Assembly (NCBI RefSeq): GCF_025965855.1
Contig: NZ_JAOPWB010000318.1
Span: forward strand, 1-55,304
Reading direction: 5' to 3'
DNA: 55,304 nucleotides
DNA from: Mycobacterium sp.
Lineage (GTDB): Bacteria > Actinomycetota > Actinomycetes > Mycobacteriales > Mycobacteriaceae
Under the pieces are notes generated by a model. That model had not been told where the DNA came from, searched no databases, and saw only the letters and a program-made list of their open reading frames with translations. The position numbers and the translations under genes are program-made. Every line of letters starts with the position of its first letter. The first letter of the stretch is position 1. Of this stretch, positions 24,611 to 33,683 are shown one piece after another.

Positions 24611-24632
24611 AGCTCCTGTGGTTCGGAGGTCG

Positions 24633-26387
24633 ATGGCAAACGACGCGCGTGGCGACCGGTTGCAGGCCCTCGGCATGTTCGCGTCCGCGCTCGCGGGCCG
24701 GCCTCTCGCGGTCGCCGACCTGCAACCGGGTGAACCGCCGTGGACAGACGGCCAGACGATCTACGTCGACGCCGCCGCCCGCGCGGACATCGAGGCGATC
24801 GCCGTGCAGGCCTCGATGATCGCGGCGGGCAGCCTGGACCCCGGCGTCGTGCGTGCGCTGGTCCGGCATCCTCGGCTGGCCAGGCGCTACCTGGCGGTCG
24901 AGGGTCACCGCGCGCTGGTCGCCAACGGCGACCTGCTGCCGGGCATCGTGGCGTCGGCGGGCAACCGCGGCATCGCGAGCCGCAGTGACTCGCCGGCCGC
25001 GTCGCTGACGATTGCCGAGGGGCGGTCCGCGATCGACGACCCCGCGCCGCAGTTCGGCGTGATCCGCGCGGCCAAGGTGCTGGCGGTGTGTTCCCGAACG
25101 GCCACACAAGAGCGGGCGAATTCGCGACATGTCCCGCGCGGCCAGGGACGGGAACTGGAGGAGCTGGACGACGGGGAGATCGACGATTCCGACGACCCGG
25201 ATGTGTTCACCAGCCCCGTCGGCGGGGGCGGCTTCATCGGCAAGTGGTTGAAGAAGATGCTGTCTTCAACACGGAAGTCGCGTAGTAGTGGCGGCGGACC
25301 GCCCGGCGCGGATACCCCGACGCACCGGACGAACTCGGCGAACCGCGGCTTGCACGCCGTGTCGTCGCTCGCGTCGACCTCGAGCGAGGAAATCACCGAC
25401 GACAAAGCCAAAGCCGTCGCGGACGGCGTGAGATATCCCGAATGGGACGTCACGCGCAAAAGCTACCGGCCCGCGTGGTGCACGGTGCGCGAGGTCGAGC
25501 CGACGATCAAGGTCTCGGCGACCCAGGCTATCGACGACGCCATCGGCGTGCGGCGCCCACTGTCACGGCTCGGGATGGGTCTGCACCGCCGCCACCGCCA
25601 GTCGCAGGGCGACGACATCGACATCGACGCGGCGGTAGAAGCCCGCGTGGCGGTGCTGGCCGGGTCGGTGCCCGACGAGGCGGTCTACCTCGACAGCCCG
25701 CGCCGGCGGCGCGACCTGTCGGTGCTCCTCCTCCTTGACGTGTCGGGGTCCGCGGCGGAGCCCGGAACGGTCGGGCGGACGGTGCACGAGCAACAGCGCG
25801 CGGCCGTCGCCAACCTCGCCGTTGCGCTGCACGACCTGGGCGACCGGGTTGCGCTGTACGCCTACTACTCGCAGGGCCGGCGAGCGGTGAGCATGGTGCC
25901 CGTCAAACGATTCGACGACCACCTCGACTCGCTCGTCATGAGGCGGCTGAACAGCCTGGAACCCGGCGCGTACTCGCGGCTTGGTGCGGCCATCCGCCAC
26001 GGCTCGGCGGTCCTGGAGGCGCGCGGAGGTACGCCCCGGCGGCTTTTGGTGGTGCTGTCTGACGGGCTCGCGTACGACCACGGATACGAACGCCCCTACG
26101 GCGCCGCCGACGCGCGCCGCGCCTTGACCGAAGCCCGCCGCCGCGGCACCGGCTGCGTGTGCCTGACGATCGGCGCGGGAACCGACGTGCGATCGCTGCG
26201 CAGGGTCTTCGGCAGCACCGCGCACGCGACGATCGCGCGCCCGGATCAACTCGCCGGCGTCATCGGACCGCTGTTCCGGTCCGCGCTGCGCTCGGTCGAG
26301 GTCCGCCGTCGAACTGCCGCGAACGTGCGTGTCAGTACGACGACACGCCGCCAGCCGCGTACATCTGCGCACGCTCGCGGTCGTTGA
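24633..26387 (+). CDS. VWA-domain protein, NorD/CbbO-like partner of a MoxR ATPase
   Basis: A 584-residue protein starting at ATG 24633 (MANDARGDRL), preceded by GGAGG with a short spacer. A possible earlier GTG start is rejected because operator D would fall inside the gene. The C-terminal ~200 residues form a von Willebrand factor A domain with MIDAS DVSGS and VLSDGLAYD. The middle contains an acidic, low-complexity stretch (LEELDDGEIDDSDDPDV). This layout fits NorD/CbbO/GvpN-associated VWA proteins that work with a CbbQ/NorQ-type AAA+ ATPase, which follows here. Such pairs remodel or insert metal into a client enzyme. The client is not identified. Confidence 0.85.
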   Translation: MANDARGDRLQALGMFASALAGRPLAVADLQPGEPPWTDGQTIYVDAAARADIEAIAVQASMIAAGSLDPGVVRALVRHPRLARRYLAVEGHRALVANGDLLPGIVASAGNRGIASRSDSPAASLTIAEGRSAIDDPAPQFGVIRAAKVLAVCSRTATQERANSRHVPRGQGRELEELDDGEIDDSDDPDVFTSPVGGGGFIGKWLKKMLSSTRKSRSSGGGPPGADTPTHRTNSANRGLHAVSSLASTSSEEITDDKAKAVADGVRYPEWDVTRKSYRPAWCTVREVEPTIKVSATQAIDDAIGVRRPLSRLGMGLHRRHRQSQGDDIDIDAAVEARVAVLAGSVPDEAVYLDSPRRRRDLSVLLLLDVSGSAAEPGTVGRTVHEQQRAAVANLAVALHDLGDRVALYAYYSQGRRAVSMVPVKRFDDHLDSLVMRRLNSLEPGAYSRLGAAIRHGSAVLEARGGTPRRLLVVLSDGLAYDHGYERPYGAADARRALTEARRRGTGCVCLTIGAGTDVRSLRRVFGSTAHATIARPDQLAGVIGPLFRSALRSVEVRRRTAANVRVSTTTRRQPRTSAHARGR

Positions 26388-26402
26388 AACAAACATCTGT
26401 TC
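26383..26402 (-). promoter_or_regulatory. island operator copy E
   Basis: On the minus strand: GAACAGATGTTTGTTTCAAC. It overlaps the VWA stop codon and lies 40 nt upstream of the MoxR-type gene. It differs at WGGT (TTGT), so it may be weaker. Confidence 0.5.
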
Positions 26403-26442
26403 CGGTTAGGCTCCAATCAGCGTGGGCGGCAGAAGGGAAGTT

Positions 26443-27294
26443 ATGGCCAACGAGACCGGACTTGCTTACCGGGACGGCGCGATCCCCGAGGCGGAGATGG
26501 TACGGCCCTATTACCAGGCGATCGGCGGCGAAGAGGCCATCTTCAAGGCGGCGTATCGGCAGGGCCTGGCGCTCGTCCTGAAGGGTCCGACGGGTTGCGG
26601 CAAGACGCGATTCGTCGAGGCGATGGCCTACGATCTCGGCCGGTCGCTCATCACCGTCGCCTGCCATGACGACCTCACCACCGCGGACCTTGTCGGTCGG
26701 TATCTGTTGCAGGGTGACGAGACGGTATGGGTGGACGGACCGCTGACCCGGGCGGTGCGCGAGGGGGCGATCTGCTATCTCGACGAGGTGGTGGAAGCCC
26801 GGCAGGACACCACCGTGGTGCTGCATCCGCTCGCGGATCACCGGCGCCAACTGCCCATCGAGCGCCTCGGTATCACGCTGGACGCGGCGCCCGGATTCGG
26901 CCTGGTGGTGTCCTACAACCCGGGCTATCAAAGCGTGCTCAAGGACCTGAAGGATTCGACACGGCAGCGGATGGTCGCCATCGAATTCGGCTTTCCCGCA
27001 GCCGATGTCGAAGAGGCAATTGTTGCGCACGAGGCGGGCGTGGACGGCGCCATCGCGGCCGAGCTTGTGCGTTTCGGGCAGGCCATCCGCCGGCTGGAAA
27101 CCGGTGGGCTGCGTGAGGTCGCGTCGACGCGCGTGCTGATCGCGGCGGGCAGGCTTGTTGCGGAGGGCCTGACGATGCGGGAGGCGGCTTCCGCCGCGAT
27201 CGCGGGGCCGCTCACCGACGACGCGGCCGTGGGCAGGGGCCTGGGCGAGATGATCGACATCTATCTGGGCGGGCCCGATGGGTCCGATGATTGA
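26443..27294 (+). CDS. MoxR-type AAA+ ATPase (CbbQ/NirQ/NorQ/GvpN family)
   Basis: A 283-residue AAA+ ATPase starting at ATG 26443 with AAGGGAAG upstream. Walker A is GPTGCGKTRFVEA; Walker B is ICYLDEVVEA; sensor 1 is VVSYNPGYQ; the arginine finger region is DSTRQRMV. The pattern CHDDLTTADLVGRYL is characteristic of the CbbQ/NorQ branch. The ATPase ring should act with the upstream VWA protein to activate or assemble a client, as NorQ-NorD does for nitric oxide reductase and CbbQ-CbbO for Rubisco. Neither client is encoded nearby, so the target may be one of the island's oxidoreductases. Confidence 0.92.
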   Translation: MANETGLAYRDGAIPEAEMVRPYYQAIGGEEAIFKAAYRQGLALVLKGPTGCGKTRFVEAMAYDLGRSLITVACHDDLTTADLVGRYLLQGDETVWVDGPLTRAVREGAICYLDEVVEARQDTTVVLHPLADHRRQLPIERLGITLDAAPGFGLVVSYNPGYQSVLKDLKDSTRQRMVAIEFGFPAADVEEAIVAHEAGVDGAIAAELVRFGQAIRRLETGGLREVASTRVLIAAGRLVAEGLTMREAASAAIAGPLTDDAAVGRGLGEMIDIYLGGPDGSDD

Positions 27295-27320
27295 CGCTGC
27301 ACACCCCCGCCGCTAGGGTC

Positions 27321-27340
27321 AGAACAAATATTAGGTTTAG
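27321..27340 (+). promoter_or_regulatory. island operator copy F
   Basis: GAACAAATATTAGGTTTAGG. It lies 35 nt upstream of the solute-binding-protein-like gene, the first of a four-gene run to 31844. Confidence 0.65.
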
Positions 27341-27375
27341 GGTCGCGCCCGTGAGTTGGTCGCCCGGGAGGTCAG

Positions 27376-28494
27376 ATGTCCTACGAAAGCAGCGCAGAAC
27401 CGATCAAGGTCGGCTACCTCATGGACTTCACGCTGCCACCGGGATTTCCCGAAGAGATGCTGGCCGACTTCACGCGGTGCTTCGACCTCATATTCGAGGA
27501 GGCCGTCGAGCTCGGGTTGATGGACCGGCCTGTCCAGATGATCTACCGCGAAGTGGAGGGGTTGCCCAAGGGATCGGTCAAGGCCGTGATCGATGCATTT
27601 GGTGAGCTCGTCGACGAAGGCGCTCTGGTGGTGTTCGGACCACACATCACCGACAACTGCGTGCCCACCCGCGAAGCGATCGAAGAGCGGTTCAGGGTTC
27701 CCGCGATCAGCGTCACCGGCACCGACGACTGGTTGGGCGAATGGACGTTCTCCTTCCCCCAGGGTTCGATGACCGACGAGCCGATCTTCATCGCGGACCT
27801 CCTCGCCAAACGCGGGCTCTCCGAGGTCGGGGTCCTCGTCGAGCAGAATCTGATCGGCGAGAGCTACCTGAAAAATCTGCGAAGCGCGTGCCGGCGCAAG
27901 GGCATTCGCATCGTTGCGGAGGCGGCGATCGCCCAGACCGCTCAGGACATCAATGAAGCCGTGCGCACCCTTCACGACGCGAAGGCGGAAGCGATCGTGC
28001 ATCTGGGCTTCGGCTTCGGGATCGTGTTCATCAACCCCGCCTTGCAGGCCGTCGATTGGGACCCGCCGCGGTTCACGACCACGGCGTTCCAGAACGCCTG
28101 GGTGAACCCGATCATGTGGAACGCGTTCATGGGCTGGATCGGGGTCGACCAGTACGACGAGGAGAACCGGCTCGGCCAGGACTTCCTCGACCGGTACGCC
28201 ACGAAATACGATGGCAGACGCCCCGAGTATTGCGTGCCCGTGGTCAACCGCGACGTCGCCGCCACACTCGTGCGCGCCTTCACCGACGCGCATCCCCTCA
28301 GCCCGCGTGGGGTCAAAGAGGCGCTGGAGCGGGTGAAGATGATGCCCGCCGCCGCGGGCGCGCCCGGCACCCGGGTGTCGTTCGGCAAGTGGACGCGGCG
28401 GGCCTGGATGGGCGCCGGCTATCTGGTGGCGCGGACCCTCGACGCCGACGGCACCAACTCGCACTTGGTCGATCGCTTCGGAGAGGAAGGCTGA
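27376..28494 (+). CDS. solute-binding-protein fold (Peripla_BP_6/LivJ-like) without signal peptide
   Basis: A 372-residue protein with good SD (GGGAGG). The sequence follows the branched-chain amino-acid type substrate-binding fold: IKVGYLMDFTLPPGF, VVFGPHITDN, VPAISVTGTDD, VGVLVEQNLIGESYLKNL and GKWTRRAWMG. It has no signal peptide or lipobox: the N-terminus MSYESSAEPIKVGYL goes straight into strand 1. No ABC permease or ATPase is nearby. It is thus probably a cytosolic ligand binder or sensor (compare AmiC/FmdD-type proteins) rather than part of a transporter, or works with a distant system. First gene of an operon with the AveC-like protein, an SDR and a P450. Confidence 0.8.
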   Translation: MSYESSAEPIKVGYLMDFTLPPGFPEEMLADFTRCFDLIFEEAVELGLMDRPVQMIYREVEGLPKGSVKAVIDAFGELVDEGALVVFGPHITDNCVPTREAIEERFRVPAISVTGTDDWLGEWTFSFPQGSMTDEPIFIADLLAKRGLSEVGVLVEQNLIGESYLKNLRSACRRKGIRIVAEAAIAQTAQDINEAVRTLHDAKAEAIVHLGFGFGIVFINPALQAVDWDPPRFTTTAFQNAWVNPIMWNAFMGWIGVDQYDEENRLGQDFLDRYATKYDGRRPEYCVPVVNRDVAATLVRAFTDAHPLSPRGVKEALERVKMMPAAAGAPGTRVSFGKWTRRAWMGAGYLVARTLDADGTNSHLVDRFGEEG

Positions 28495-28498
28495 CTCC

Positions 28499-29659
28499 AT
28501 GACGGACTCGGTCTCCAAGGAACTGTCCACATCGCTTGCCGCGGACGAGAAGCCGGCAGCCCCGCGGCGACGCGAAAGGCGCGGCTGGGGGGGTTGGGTC
28601 GCCGGCGCCGCCCTGACGGCGTTCGCGCTCTTCTTCATCGCGAACTGCCGCGTCGCCCTCGACCCGCGCGTCGCCAACCCGAACGTGCAAGGCCGGCCAC
28701 GGCCCGTCGGGTTCGCCTTCGGGCTGGACTACATCGGGTTCCTGGATGGTGCCACTGTGGTGGCGCTCATCGTGTTGTTGCTGGTCTTTATCAGAGGCTG
28801 GCGACGGAATCCGGGCAGCCCGGTGATGTTGATGTTCCTGTGCACCTCGTTGATCGTGTGGCAGGACCCGATCATGAACTGGTCGCCGTTCGCGGTCTAC
28901 AACCCCGATCTCGTCCACTGGCCGGAGTCTTGGCCGTTGGTGTCGTTGTCACCGACCGTGGAACCGTTCGTGGTGTTCGGCTACGTGATGTTCTATTTCG
29001 GCCCCTACTTCCCGGCGGTTTGGATCCTGCGCAAACTGCAGGCCAAATATGGACCCGAGGCTTTCGTGTCGCGGCACCCGTTGGTCTGCCTGGGCCTGGT
29101 GACGATGGCGATCGGCTTCGTCATGGATGCGTTTCTGGAGAACACCCTCATCCACTGGGGCATGTACATCTACTCCCAGGTGATTCCGTGGGGCTCGGTA
29201 TTCACCGGCACGCCATTCCAATTCCCGCTGATCTGGGAGTCGTTCTCGGTGACGTTCGTGATGGTGCCCGCGGCTATCCTCTGCTATCGCGACGACACCG
29301 GAAAGTCGGTGGCCGAGAAGCTGGCCGCGAAAGCGAAGATCTTCCCCACCCGCCCGGTGCTCGGCACCTTCCTCGTGATGTTTGTCATCATCAACGTGTC
29401 GTACTTTGCTTACGGAGCATGGTTCTGGGCCATCAAAGCCAGTCATGCGGCGACCTCCGTCGCCTGCCCATGGCCTTACCCTGAGGCCAAAGTCTATGAT
29501 CCACAAGGGTTTTACGAGAAAGCGGGCGCCCAGGGCCCGTACTCGGTCGGCATCTGGTCGACATGGGCGAGCGGCGAGCCAAACGGGCGGCCCCATGTCG
29601 ACCCGCCGCCGGGTCAAGGCGCATGCGCGACTTCATCTTCACCGAGCAAGAATGGTTGA
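28499..29659 (+). CDS. AveC/spirocyclase-family multi-pass membrane protein
   Basis: A 386-residue membrane protein starting 4 nt after the previous stop. Hydrophobic segments occur at about 32-52, 80-98, 107-122, 155-178, 196-216, 240-262 and 285-315. The conserved-looking loops NWSPFAVYNPDLVHWPESWP and NTLIHWGMYIYSQVIPWGSV resemble the family named after AveC of avermectin biosynthesis (spirocyclase/dehydratase). Mycobacterial members have no established reaction. In this operon it may modify or move a hydrophobic polyketide, terpenoid or steroid-like compound in the membrane. The C-terminal ~50 residues are hydrophilic. The stop overlaps the next start by 8 nt. Confidence 0.75.
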   Translation: MTDSVSKELSTSLAADEKPAAPRRRERRGWGGWVAGAALTAFALFFIANCRVALDPRVANPNVQGRPRPVGFAFGLDYIGFLDGATVVALIVLLLVFIRGWRRNPGSPVMLMFLCTSLIVWQDPIMNWSPFAVYNPDLVHWPESWPLVSLSPTVEPFVVFGYVMFYFGPYFPAVWILRKLQAKYGPEAFVSRHPLVCLGLVTMAIGFVMDAFLENTLIHWGMYIYSQVIPWGSVFTGTPFQFPLIWESFSVTFVMVPAAILCYRDDTGKSVAEKLAAKAKIFPTRPVLGTFLVMFVIINVSYFAYGAWFWAIKASHAATSVACPWPYPEAKVYDPQGFYEKAGAQGPYSVGIWSTWASGEPNGRPHVDPPPGQGACATSSSPSKNG

Positions 29660-30620
29660 GCCACGCACAGTCGTCATCACCGGTGCGTCTCGCGGGCTGG
29701 GGTTCGCATCGACCGTGCGCCTGTACCGCGAGGGGTGGCGCGTGGTCGCGGCCATGCGGACACCCGACCGAGGGATGGCCCTGCTGCGCAAGGCAACAGG
29801 AGCTCGGGAGGACGACGACCGGCTGATCGGTGTGCAGCTCGATCTAACGGATACCGCGTCGATCGCAGCGGCGGCCAAAGCCATCGAGGAAGCCGTCGGC
29901 GCACCCTACGCGCTGGTGCACAACGCCGGGATCTCCGCCGCCGGAATGGTGGAGGAGGGTGATATGACGCTGTGGCAGAGGATGTTCGCCACCAGCGTGC
30001 TGGGCCCCGTCGCGCTCACCCAGGCTCTGCTGCCGTCGATGCGGGCGGCCGGCGCGGGGCGCATCGTGCTGGTATCCAGCGCGGCCGGGGTCCGCGGTCA
30101 GCCGGGCACCGCACCCTACGCCGCGGCCAAGGGGGCGTTGGAGCGCTGGGGTGAGTCGATGGCTTGCGAGATCGCGCCCTTCGGTCTCGGGGTCACCGTC
30201 GTGGTGGCCGGCATGTACGACACCGAGATCATCACCGACGCGGGCACCACCGATGAGCGCAATTTCGACGGCCCCTACGCCCGGTTGCACAACACCATGA
30301 ACACCCGCGGTCGGTTCGCGATCAGGTTCGCCAGGCCACCCGAGCGGTTCACCGACGGCCTACTCAAGGCACTCGGTGACCGGAGACCGTTCCGCCGCCG
30401 CGCGGTCGGCCCGGATGCCTCGATGCTGCTGGCTGCCAACAGGATCCTTCCGGCTTCCGCCATGCACCACGTGTCCCGGATCGTGCTGGGCATACCCAGA
30501 CAGGGTTCGATGCGCGGCGGGGCGTGGCCATTGACGGCGGCCCAACGAGCGGTGCTTGCCGCGCGCATACTTCCGCAGCCGGTGCTACAGCGCTTAGCCG
30601 CAAGACGTCAAGGATCTTAA
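29652..30620 (+). CDS. short-chain dehydrogenase/reductase
   Basis: A 322-residue SDR starting at ATG 29652 (MVEPRTVVITGASRGLG); the frame is open upstream but there overlaps the AveC-like gene. Cofactor motif TGASRGLG, structural VHNAGIS, catalytic Ser in VLVSSAAG and Tyr/Lys in PYAAAKGAL. The C-terminal ~70 residues are extended (ILPASAMHHVSRIVLG), suggesting a bulky-substrate pocket or membrane contact. Translationally coupled to the AveC-like gene and followed 9 nt later by a P450, it probably oxidises or reduces a hydroxyl or keto group on the same compound. Confidence 0.85.
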   Translation: MVEPRTVVITGASRGLGFASTVRLYREGWRVVAAMRTPDRGMALLRKATGAREDDDRLIGVQLDLTDTASIAAAAKAIEEAVGAPYALVHNAGISAAGMVEEGDMTLWQRMFATSVLGPVALTQALLPSMRAAGAGRIVLVSSAAGVRGQPGTAPYAAAKGALERWGESMACEIAPFGLGVTVVVAGMYDTEIITDAGTTDERNFDGPYARLHNTMNTRGRFAIRFARPPERFTDGLLKALGDRRPFRRRAVGPDASMLLAANRILPASAMHHVSRIVLGIPRQGSMRGGAWPLTAAQRAVLAARILPQPVLQRLAARRQGS

Positions 30621-30629
30621 GGAGCATTG

Positions 30630-31844
30630 ATGGAACAGCTTTTTGACGACCTGGAAGACTTCGGCGCCTTCGACGACGCGGTCTCCGGCGACGTTCGCGA
30701 CCCCTACACGGAATTGGCGCGCCTGCGACGCGAGGAGCCCATTCAGCGCCTGGACACCTCCGGGATGCCCCATGAGGAATCCAAGCCGGTCTTCATCGTT
30801 TACCGCCACGAGGAAGCCCAGCAGATGCTGCGCGACAACGAGACGTTCTCGTCAGCGGCCGTCATCGCGGCGTTCGGCCCGGTGCTGGGGGAAGGTGTGA
30901 TGCTCGGCATGGACGAACCGGTGCACGGCCGGCTGCGCTCACTGGTGTCAAAGGCGTTCTCGCAGAAGGCGTTGGCGCGTTGGGAAGACGAGCTGGTGGG
31001 GCGGGTGGCCAATGGTTTGATCGACAAGTTCGCGACCAACGGCAAGGCCGACCTGGTCAAGGAGTTCACCTTCGACTACCCCAGTCAGATCATCGCCGGC
31101 CTGCTGGGGCTGCCGGAGAGGGACTACCCACAGTTCCAGCGCTGGTCCATATCGTTGCTGAGCTGGATCCTGAACCCAGAACGCGGCCTCGCGGCGTCGG
31201 CCGCGTTGTGTGACTACTTCGCGCCGATCCTGCGGGCCCGCCGCGCCGAACCGAGGGACGACCTGATCAGCGCGCTGGCCCAGGCCGAAATCGACGGCGA
31301 GAAGCTCGAGGACGAGGAGATCTACTCGTTCTTGCGGCTGCTGCTGCCCGCCGGAGTGGAGACGACGTACCGGGCGCTGGGCAGCCTGCTCTTCGCGCTT
31401 GTGTCGGATCCCGAGCAGCTCGATGCCATCCGCGCGGACCGGTCGCTGCTGCCGCAGGCCATCGAGGAGAGTGTGCGGTGGGAACCACCCCTGCTGACCA
31501 TCACCCGGATGGCCACCCGTGACACCGAACTCGGCGGGGTGCCGATACCGGCCGGCTCGACGGTGATGCCGATGCTGGGAGCCGCCAACCGGCAGGAAGA
31601 CCGCTACCCCGATCCGGATACATTCGACATCTTCCGCTCACCCAGGGCACACCTCGGCTGGGGCCACGGCGTGCACGTCTGCCTCGGCATGCACCTGGCG
31701 CGGCTGGAGATGCGCACCGCCGTCAACCTTCTTCTCGACCGGCTGCCGAACCTTCGGCTGGACCCCGAGGGGGACGACCCGCACATCCGTGGGCAGGTAT
31801 TCCGGTCACCGACCTCACTACCGGTGCTGTTCGATCCGCGATAG
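30630..31844 (+). CDS. cytochrome P450
   Basis: A 404-residue bacterial class I P450 starting at ATG 30630 with TAAGGAG upstream. The I-helix oxygen-binding motif is LLPAGVETTYRAL, the K-helix ExxR is EESVRWEPP, and the haem loop is LGWGHGVHVCLGMHLARLE with the cysteine ligand. Soluble, it needs ferredoxin and reductase, neither of which is encoded here. Family assignment beyond P450 is not attempted. Last gene of the operon starting at 27376; the 91-nt gap before the aldehyde dehydrogenase may hold a separate promoter. Confidence 0.95.
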   Translation: MEQLFDDLEDFGAFDDAVSGDVRDPYTELARLRREEPIQRLDTSGMPHEESKPVFIVYRHEEAQQMLRDNETFSSAAVIAAFGPVLGEGVMLGMDEPVHGRLRSLVSKAFSQKALARWEDELVGRVANGLIDKFATNGKADLVKEFTFDYPSQIIAGLLGLPERDYPQFQRWSISLLSWILNPERGLAASAALCDYFAPILRARRAEPRDDLISALAQAEIDGEKLEDEEIYSFLRLLLPAGVETTYRALGSLLFALVSDPEQLDAIRADRSLLPQAIEESVRWEPPLLTITRMATRDTELGGVPIPAGSTVMPMLGAANRQEDRYPDPDTFDIFRSPRAHLGWGHGVHVCLGMHLARLEMRTAVNLLLDRLPNLRLDPEGDDPHIRGQVFRSPTSLPVLFDPR

Positions 31845-31935
31845 CCAGCCCTCCCAAAGGTTGGATATTGCCAATCGGCTACTTTCCAGTAAGGCTCTCT
31901 GTAGCCCCTCAACGACTCAGAAGAGAGTGACAAAC

Positions 31936-33420
31936 ATGACTGAGGCTGTAAAGGTCCGCTTCGAGCCCAAGATGATGATCGACGGCAAGCTCGTCGAGGG
32001 CCGGGCCGGCACCTTCACCAACATCAATCCCGCGACCGAGGAGCCGCTCGGTGAGGTCGCGGACGCGTCGAAGGAAGACATGCAGCGGGCCATCGACGCC
32101 GCGCGCCGTGCCTTCGACGAGACCGATTGGTCGACCAACCACAAGTTGCGCCAGCGCTGCCTGTTGCAGCTGCACGAGGCGATCGAATCGGAGAAGGAAG
32201 AGCTGCGCGAGGAGCTCATCCTCGAGGTCGGCTCACCACGGGCCATCACCTTCGGCCCCCAGTTGGACGCCCCACTCGAAGACGGGTTGAAGTATCCCGC
32301 CCGGTTGATCGACGAGTACGCCTGGGAAACCGACCTCGGTGACAAGGTGATCAGCCTGACCGGAACGCTGACCACCCGCAAGGTCTGGCGGGAACCGGTG
32401 GGCGTGGTCGGCGCGATCGTGCCGTGGAATTTCCCGTTCGAGGTCACCCTCAACAAGCTGGGCCAGGCGCTGGGCACCGGCAACACCGTGGTGCTGAAGC
32501 CGGCGCCCAACACGCCGTTCAATGCGACCCGACTCGGCAGGCTGATCGCCGAGAAGACGGACATTCCCGCGGGCGTCGTCAACGTCGTGACGGCGTCGGA
32601 TCACTTCGTCGGCGAGGAACTCACGCTGTCGGCGAAGGTCGACCTCATCTCGTTCACCGGTTCGACCGTGGTCGGCCAGCGGATCATGGAAAAAGGTGCC
32701 GCGACCATGAAGCGGCTGTTCCTGGAGCTCGGCGGTAAGTCGGCCACCATCGTCTTGGAGGATGCCGACTTCGGGATGGCCTGCGCGATCGGCATCGCGC
32801 CGTGCATGCACGCCGGGCAGGGCTGCGCCAACCCCACCCGCATGCTGTTGCCGCGGTCCCGCTATGACGAGGGAGTGGCGATCCTCAAGAGCATCTACGA
32901 GAACGTCACGTGCGGTGACCCGCAGGATCCCGGAACCCTGTGCGGGCCGGTGATCTCGGAGCTGCAGCGCGACCGCGTGATGGGCTACATCAGGAAGGGC
33001 GTCGAGGAGGGCGCCACGGCGCTGGTCGGCGGCCCGGATGCGCCCACCGGATTCGACAAGGGATTCTTCGTTCGGCCAACGCTTTTCACCGATGTCGACA
33101 ACTCCATGACGATCGCGCAGGAGGAGATCTTCGGCCCGGTGCTGTCCGTCATCCCGTTCGACGACGAAGAGGACGCGATCCGGATCGCCAACGACAGCAG
33201 GTACGGATTGGCGGGCAACGTCATGTCGGGCTCCCTGGAGCACTCGTTGGCGGTGGCCCGCCGGATCCGGGCCGGGTTCATGGGCGTCAACGGCGGCGCC
33301 CCCTACGGCGCCGACACACCGTTCGGCGGCTACAAGTACAGCGGGGTGGGCCGGCAGAACGGTGTGGCCGGGTTCGACCAGTACACCGAAATCAAATCCG
33401 TCGGGTATCCGGCTGGCTAA
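31936..33420 (+). CDS. NAD(P)-dependent aldehyde dehydrogenase
   Basis: A 494-residue ALDH-superfamily enzyme starting at ATG 31936 with a purine-rich AGAAGAGAG upstream. Key motifs are PWNFPFEVTLNKLGQALGTG, the general-base Glu in LELGGKSATIV and the catalytic Cys in HAGQGCANPTRM. It oxidises an aldehyde to the acid, and would be a natural next step after P450 and alcohol-dehydrogenase chemistry in this cluster. GQGCANPTR is typical of the broad-substrate mycobacterial and rhodococcal ALDHs. A 91-nt gap with no copy of the island motif separates it from the P450. Confidence 0.93.
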   Translation: MTEAVKVRFEPKMMIDGKLVEGRAGTFTNINPATEEPLGEVADASKEDMQRAIDAARRAFDETDWSTNHKLRQRCLLQLHEAIESEKEELREELILEVGSPRAITFGPQLDAPLEDGLKYPARLIDEYAWETDLGDKVISLTGTLTTRKVWREPVGVVGAIVPWNFPFEVTLNKLGQALGTGNTVVLKPAPNTPFNATRLGRLIAEKTDIPAGVVNVVTASDHFVGEELTLSAKVDLISFTGSTVVGQRIMEKGAATMKRLFLELGGKSATIVLEDADFGMACAIGIAPCMHAGQGCANPTRMLLPRSRYDEGVAILKSIYENVTCGDPQDPGTLCGPVISELQRDRVMGYIRKGVEEGATALVGGPDAPTGFDKGFFVRPTLFTDVDNSMTIAQEEIFGPVLSVIPFDDEEDAIRIANDSRYGLAGNVMSGSLEHSLAVARRIRAGFMGVNGGAPYGADTPFGGYKYSGVGRQNGVAGFDQYTEIKSVGYPAG

Positions 33421-33583
33421 CCGGCTCTGCTAAAAGCGCCGCGATTGCTGTGGGGCCTGTGGTTTGGGCGCGATCGCGACCATTGATGATGGCGGTCAGC
33501 GGCCGCACCGCGCCACTAAACCTGCTCGATGGGCCGGGGTTGACAACGCTGTGTCAGTGGTTGTCCAGCTGACGCGAAGATAG
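33421..33583. other. intergenic stretch before operator G
   Basis: No gene is seen here. A TTGACA-type -35 candidate occurs at about 33540 (TTGACAACGCTGTGTCAGTG) within a short imperfect inverted repeat. The functional-looking promoter elements lie downstream, around operator G. Confidence 0.4.
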
Positions 33584-33603
33584 ACTTGACCTAATATTTG
33601 TTC
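33584..33603 (-). promoter_or_regulatory. island operator copy G
   Basis: On the minus strand: GAACAAATATTAGGTCAAGT. It lies 80 nt upstream of the second P450. An AT-rich stretch (ATTACGAATATAAC) with possible -10 elements follows. Confidence 0.65.
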
Positions 33604-33683
33604 AGCCCTAGATTACGAATATAACTTTACGTCGCCCAGGTCGACGTGCATGGGGGCGGTTACCTGGATGCCTAGGAGCTCTG

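Noticed and set aside
24570..24632. Upstream start giving the VWA protein 21 more residues
   Set aside because: It would place operator D inside the coding region and lacks a ribosome site; ATG 24633 follows GGAGG.
31866..31879. TTGGATATTGCCAA before the aldehyde dehydrogenase as another island operator
   Set aside because: It lacks the GAACA half and the WGGT end at the right spacing; only a short imperfect symmetry.
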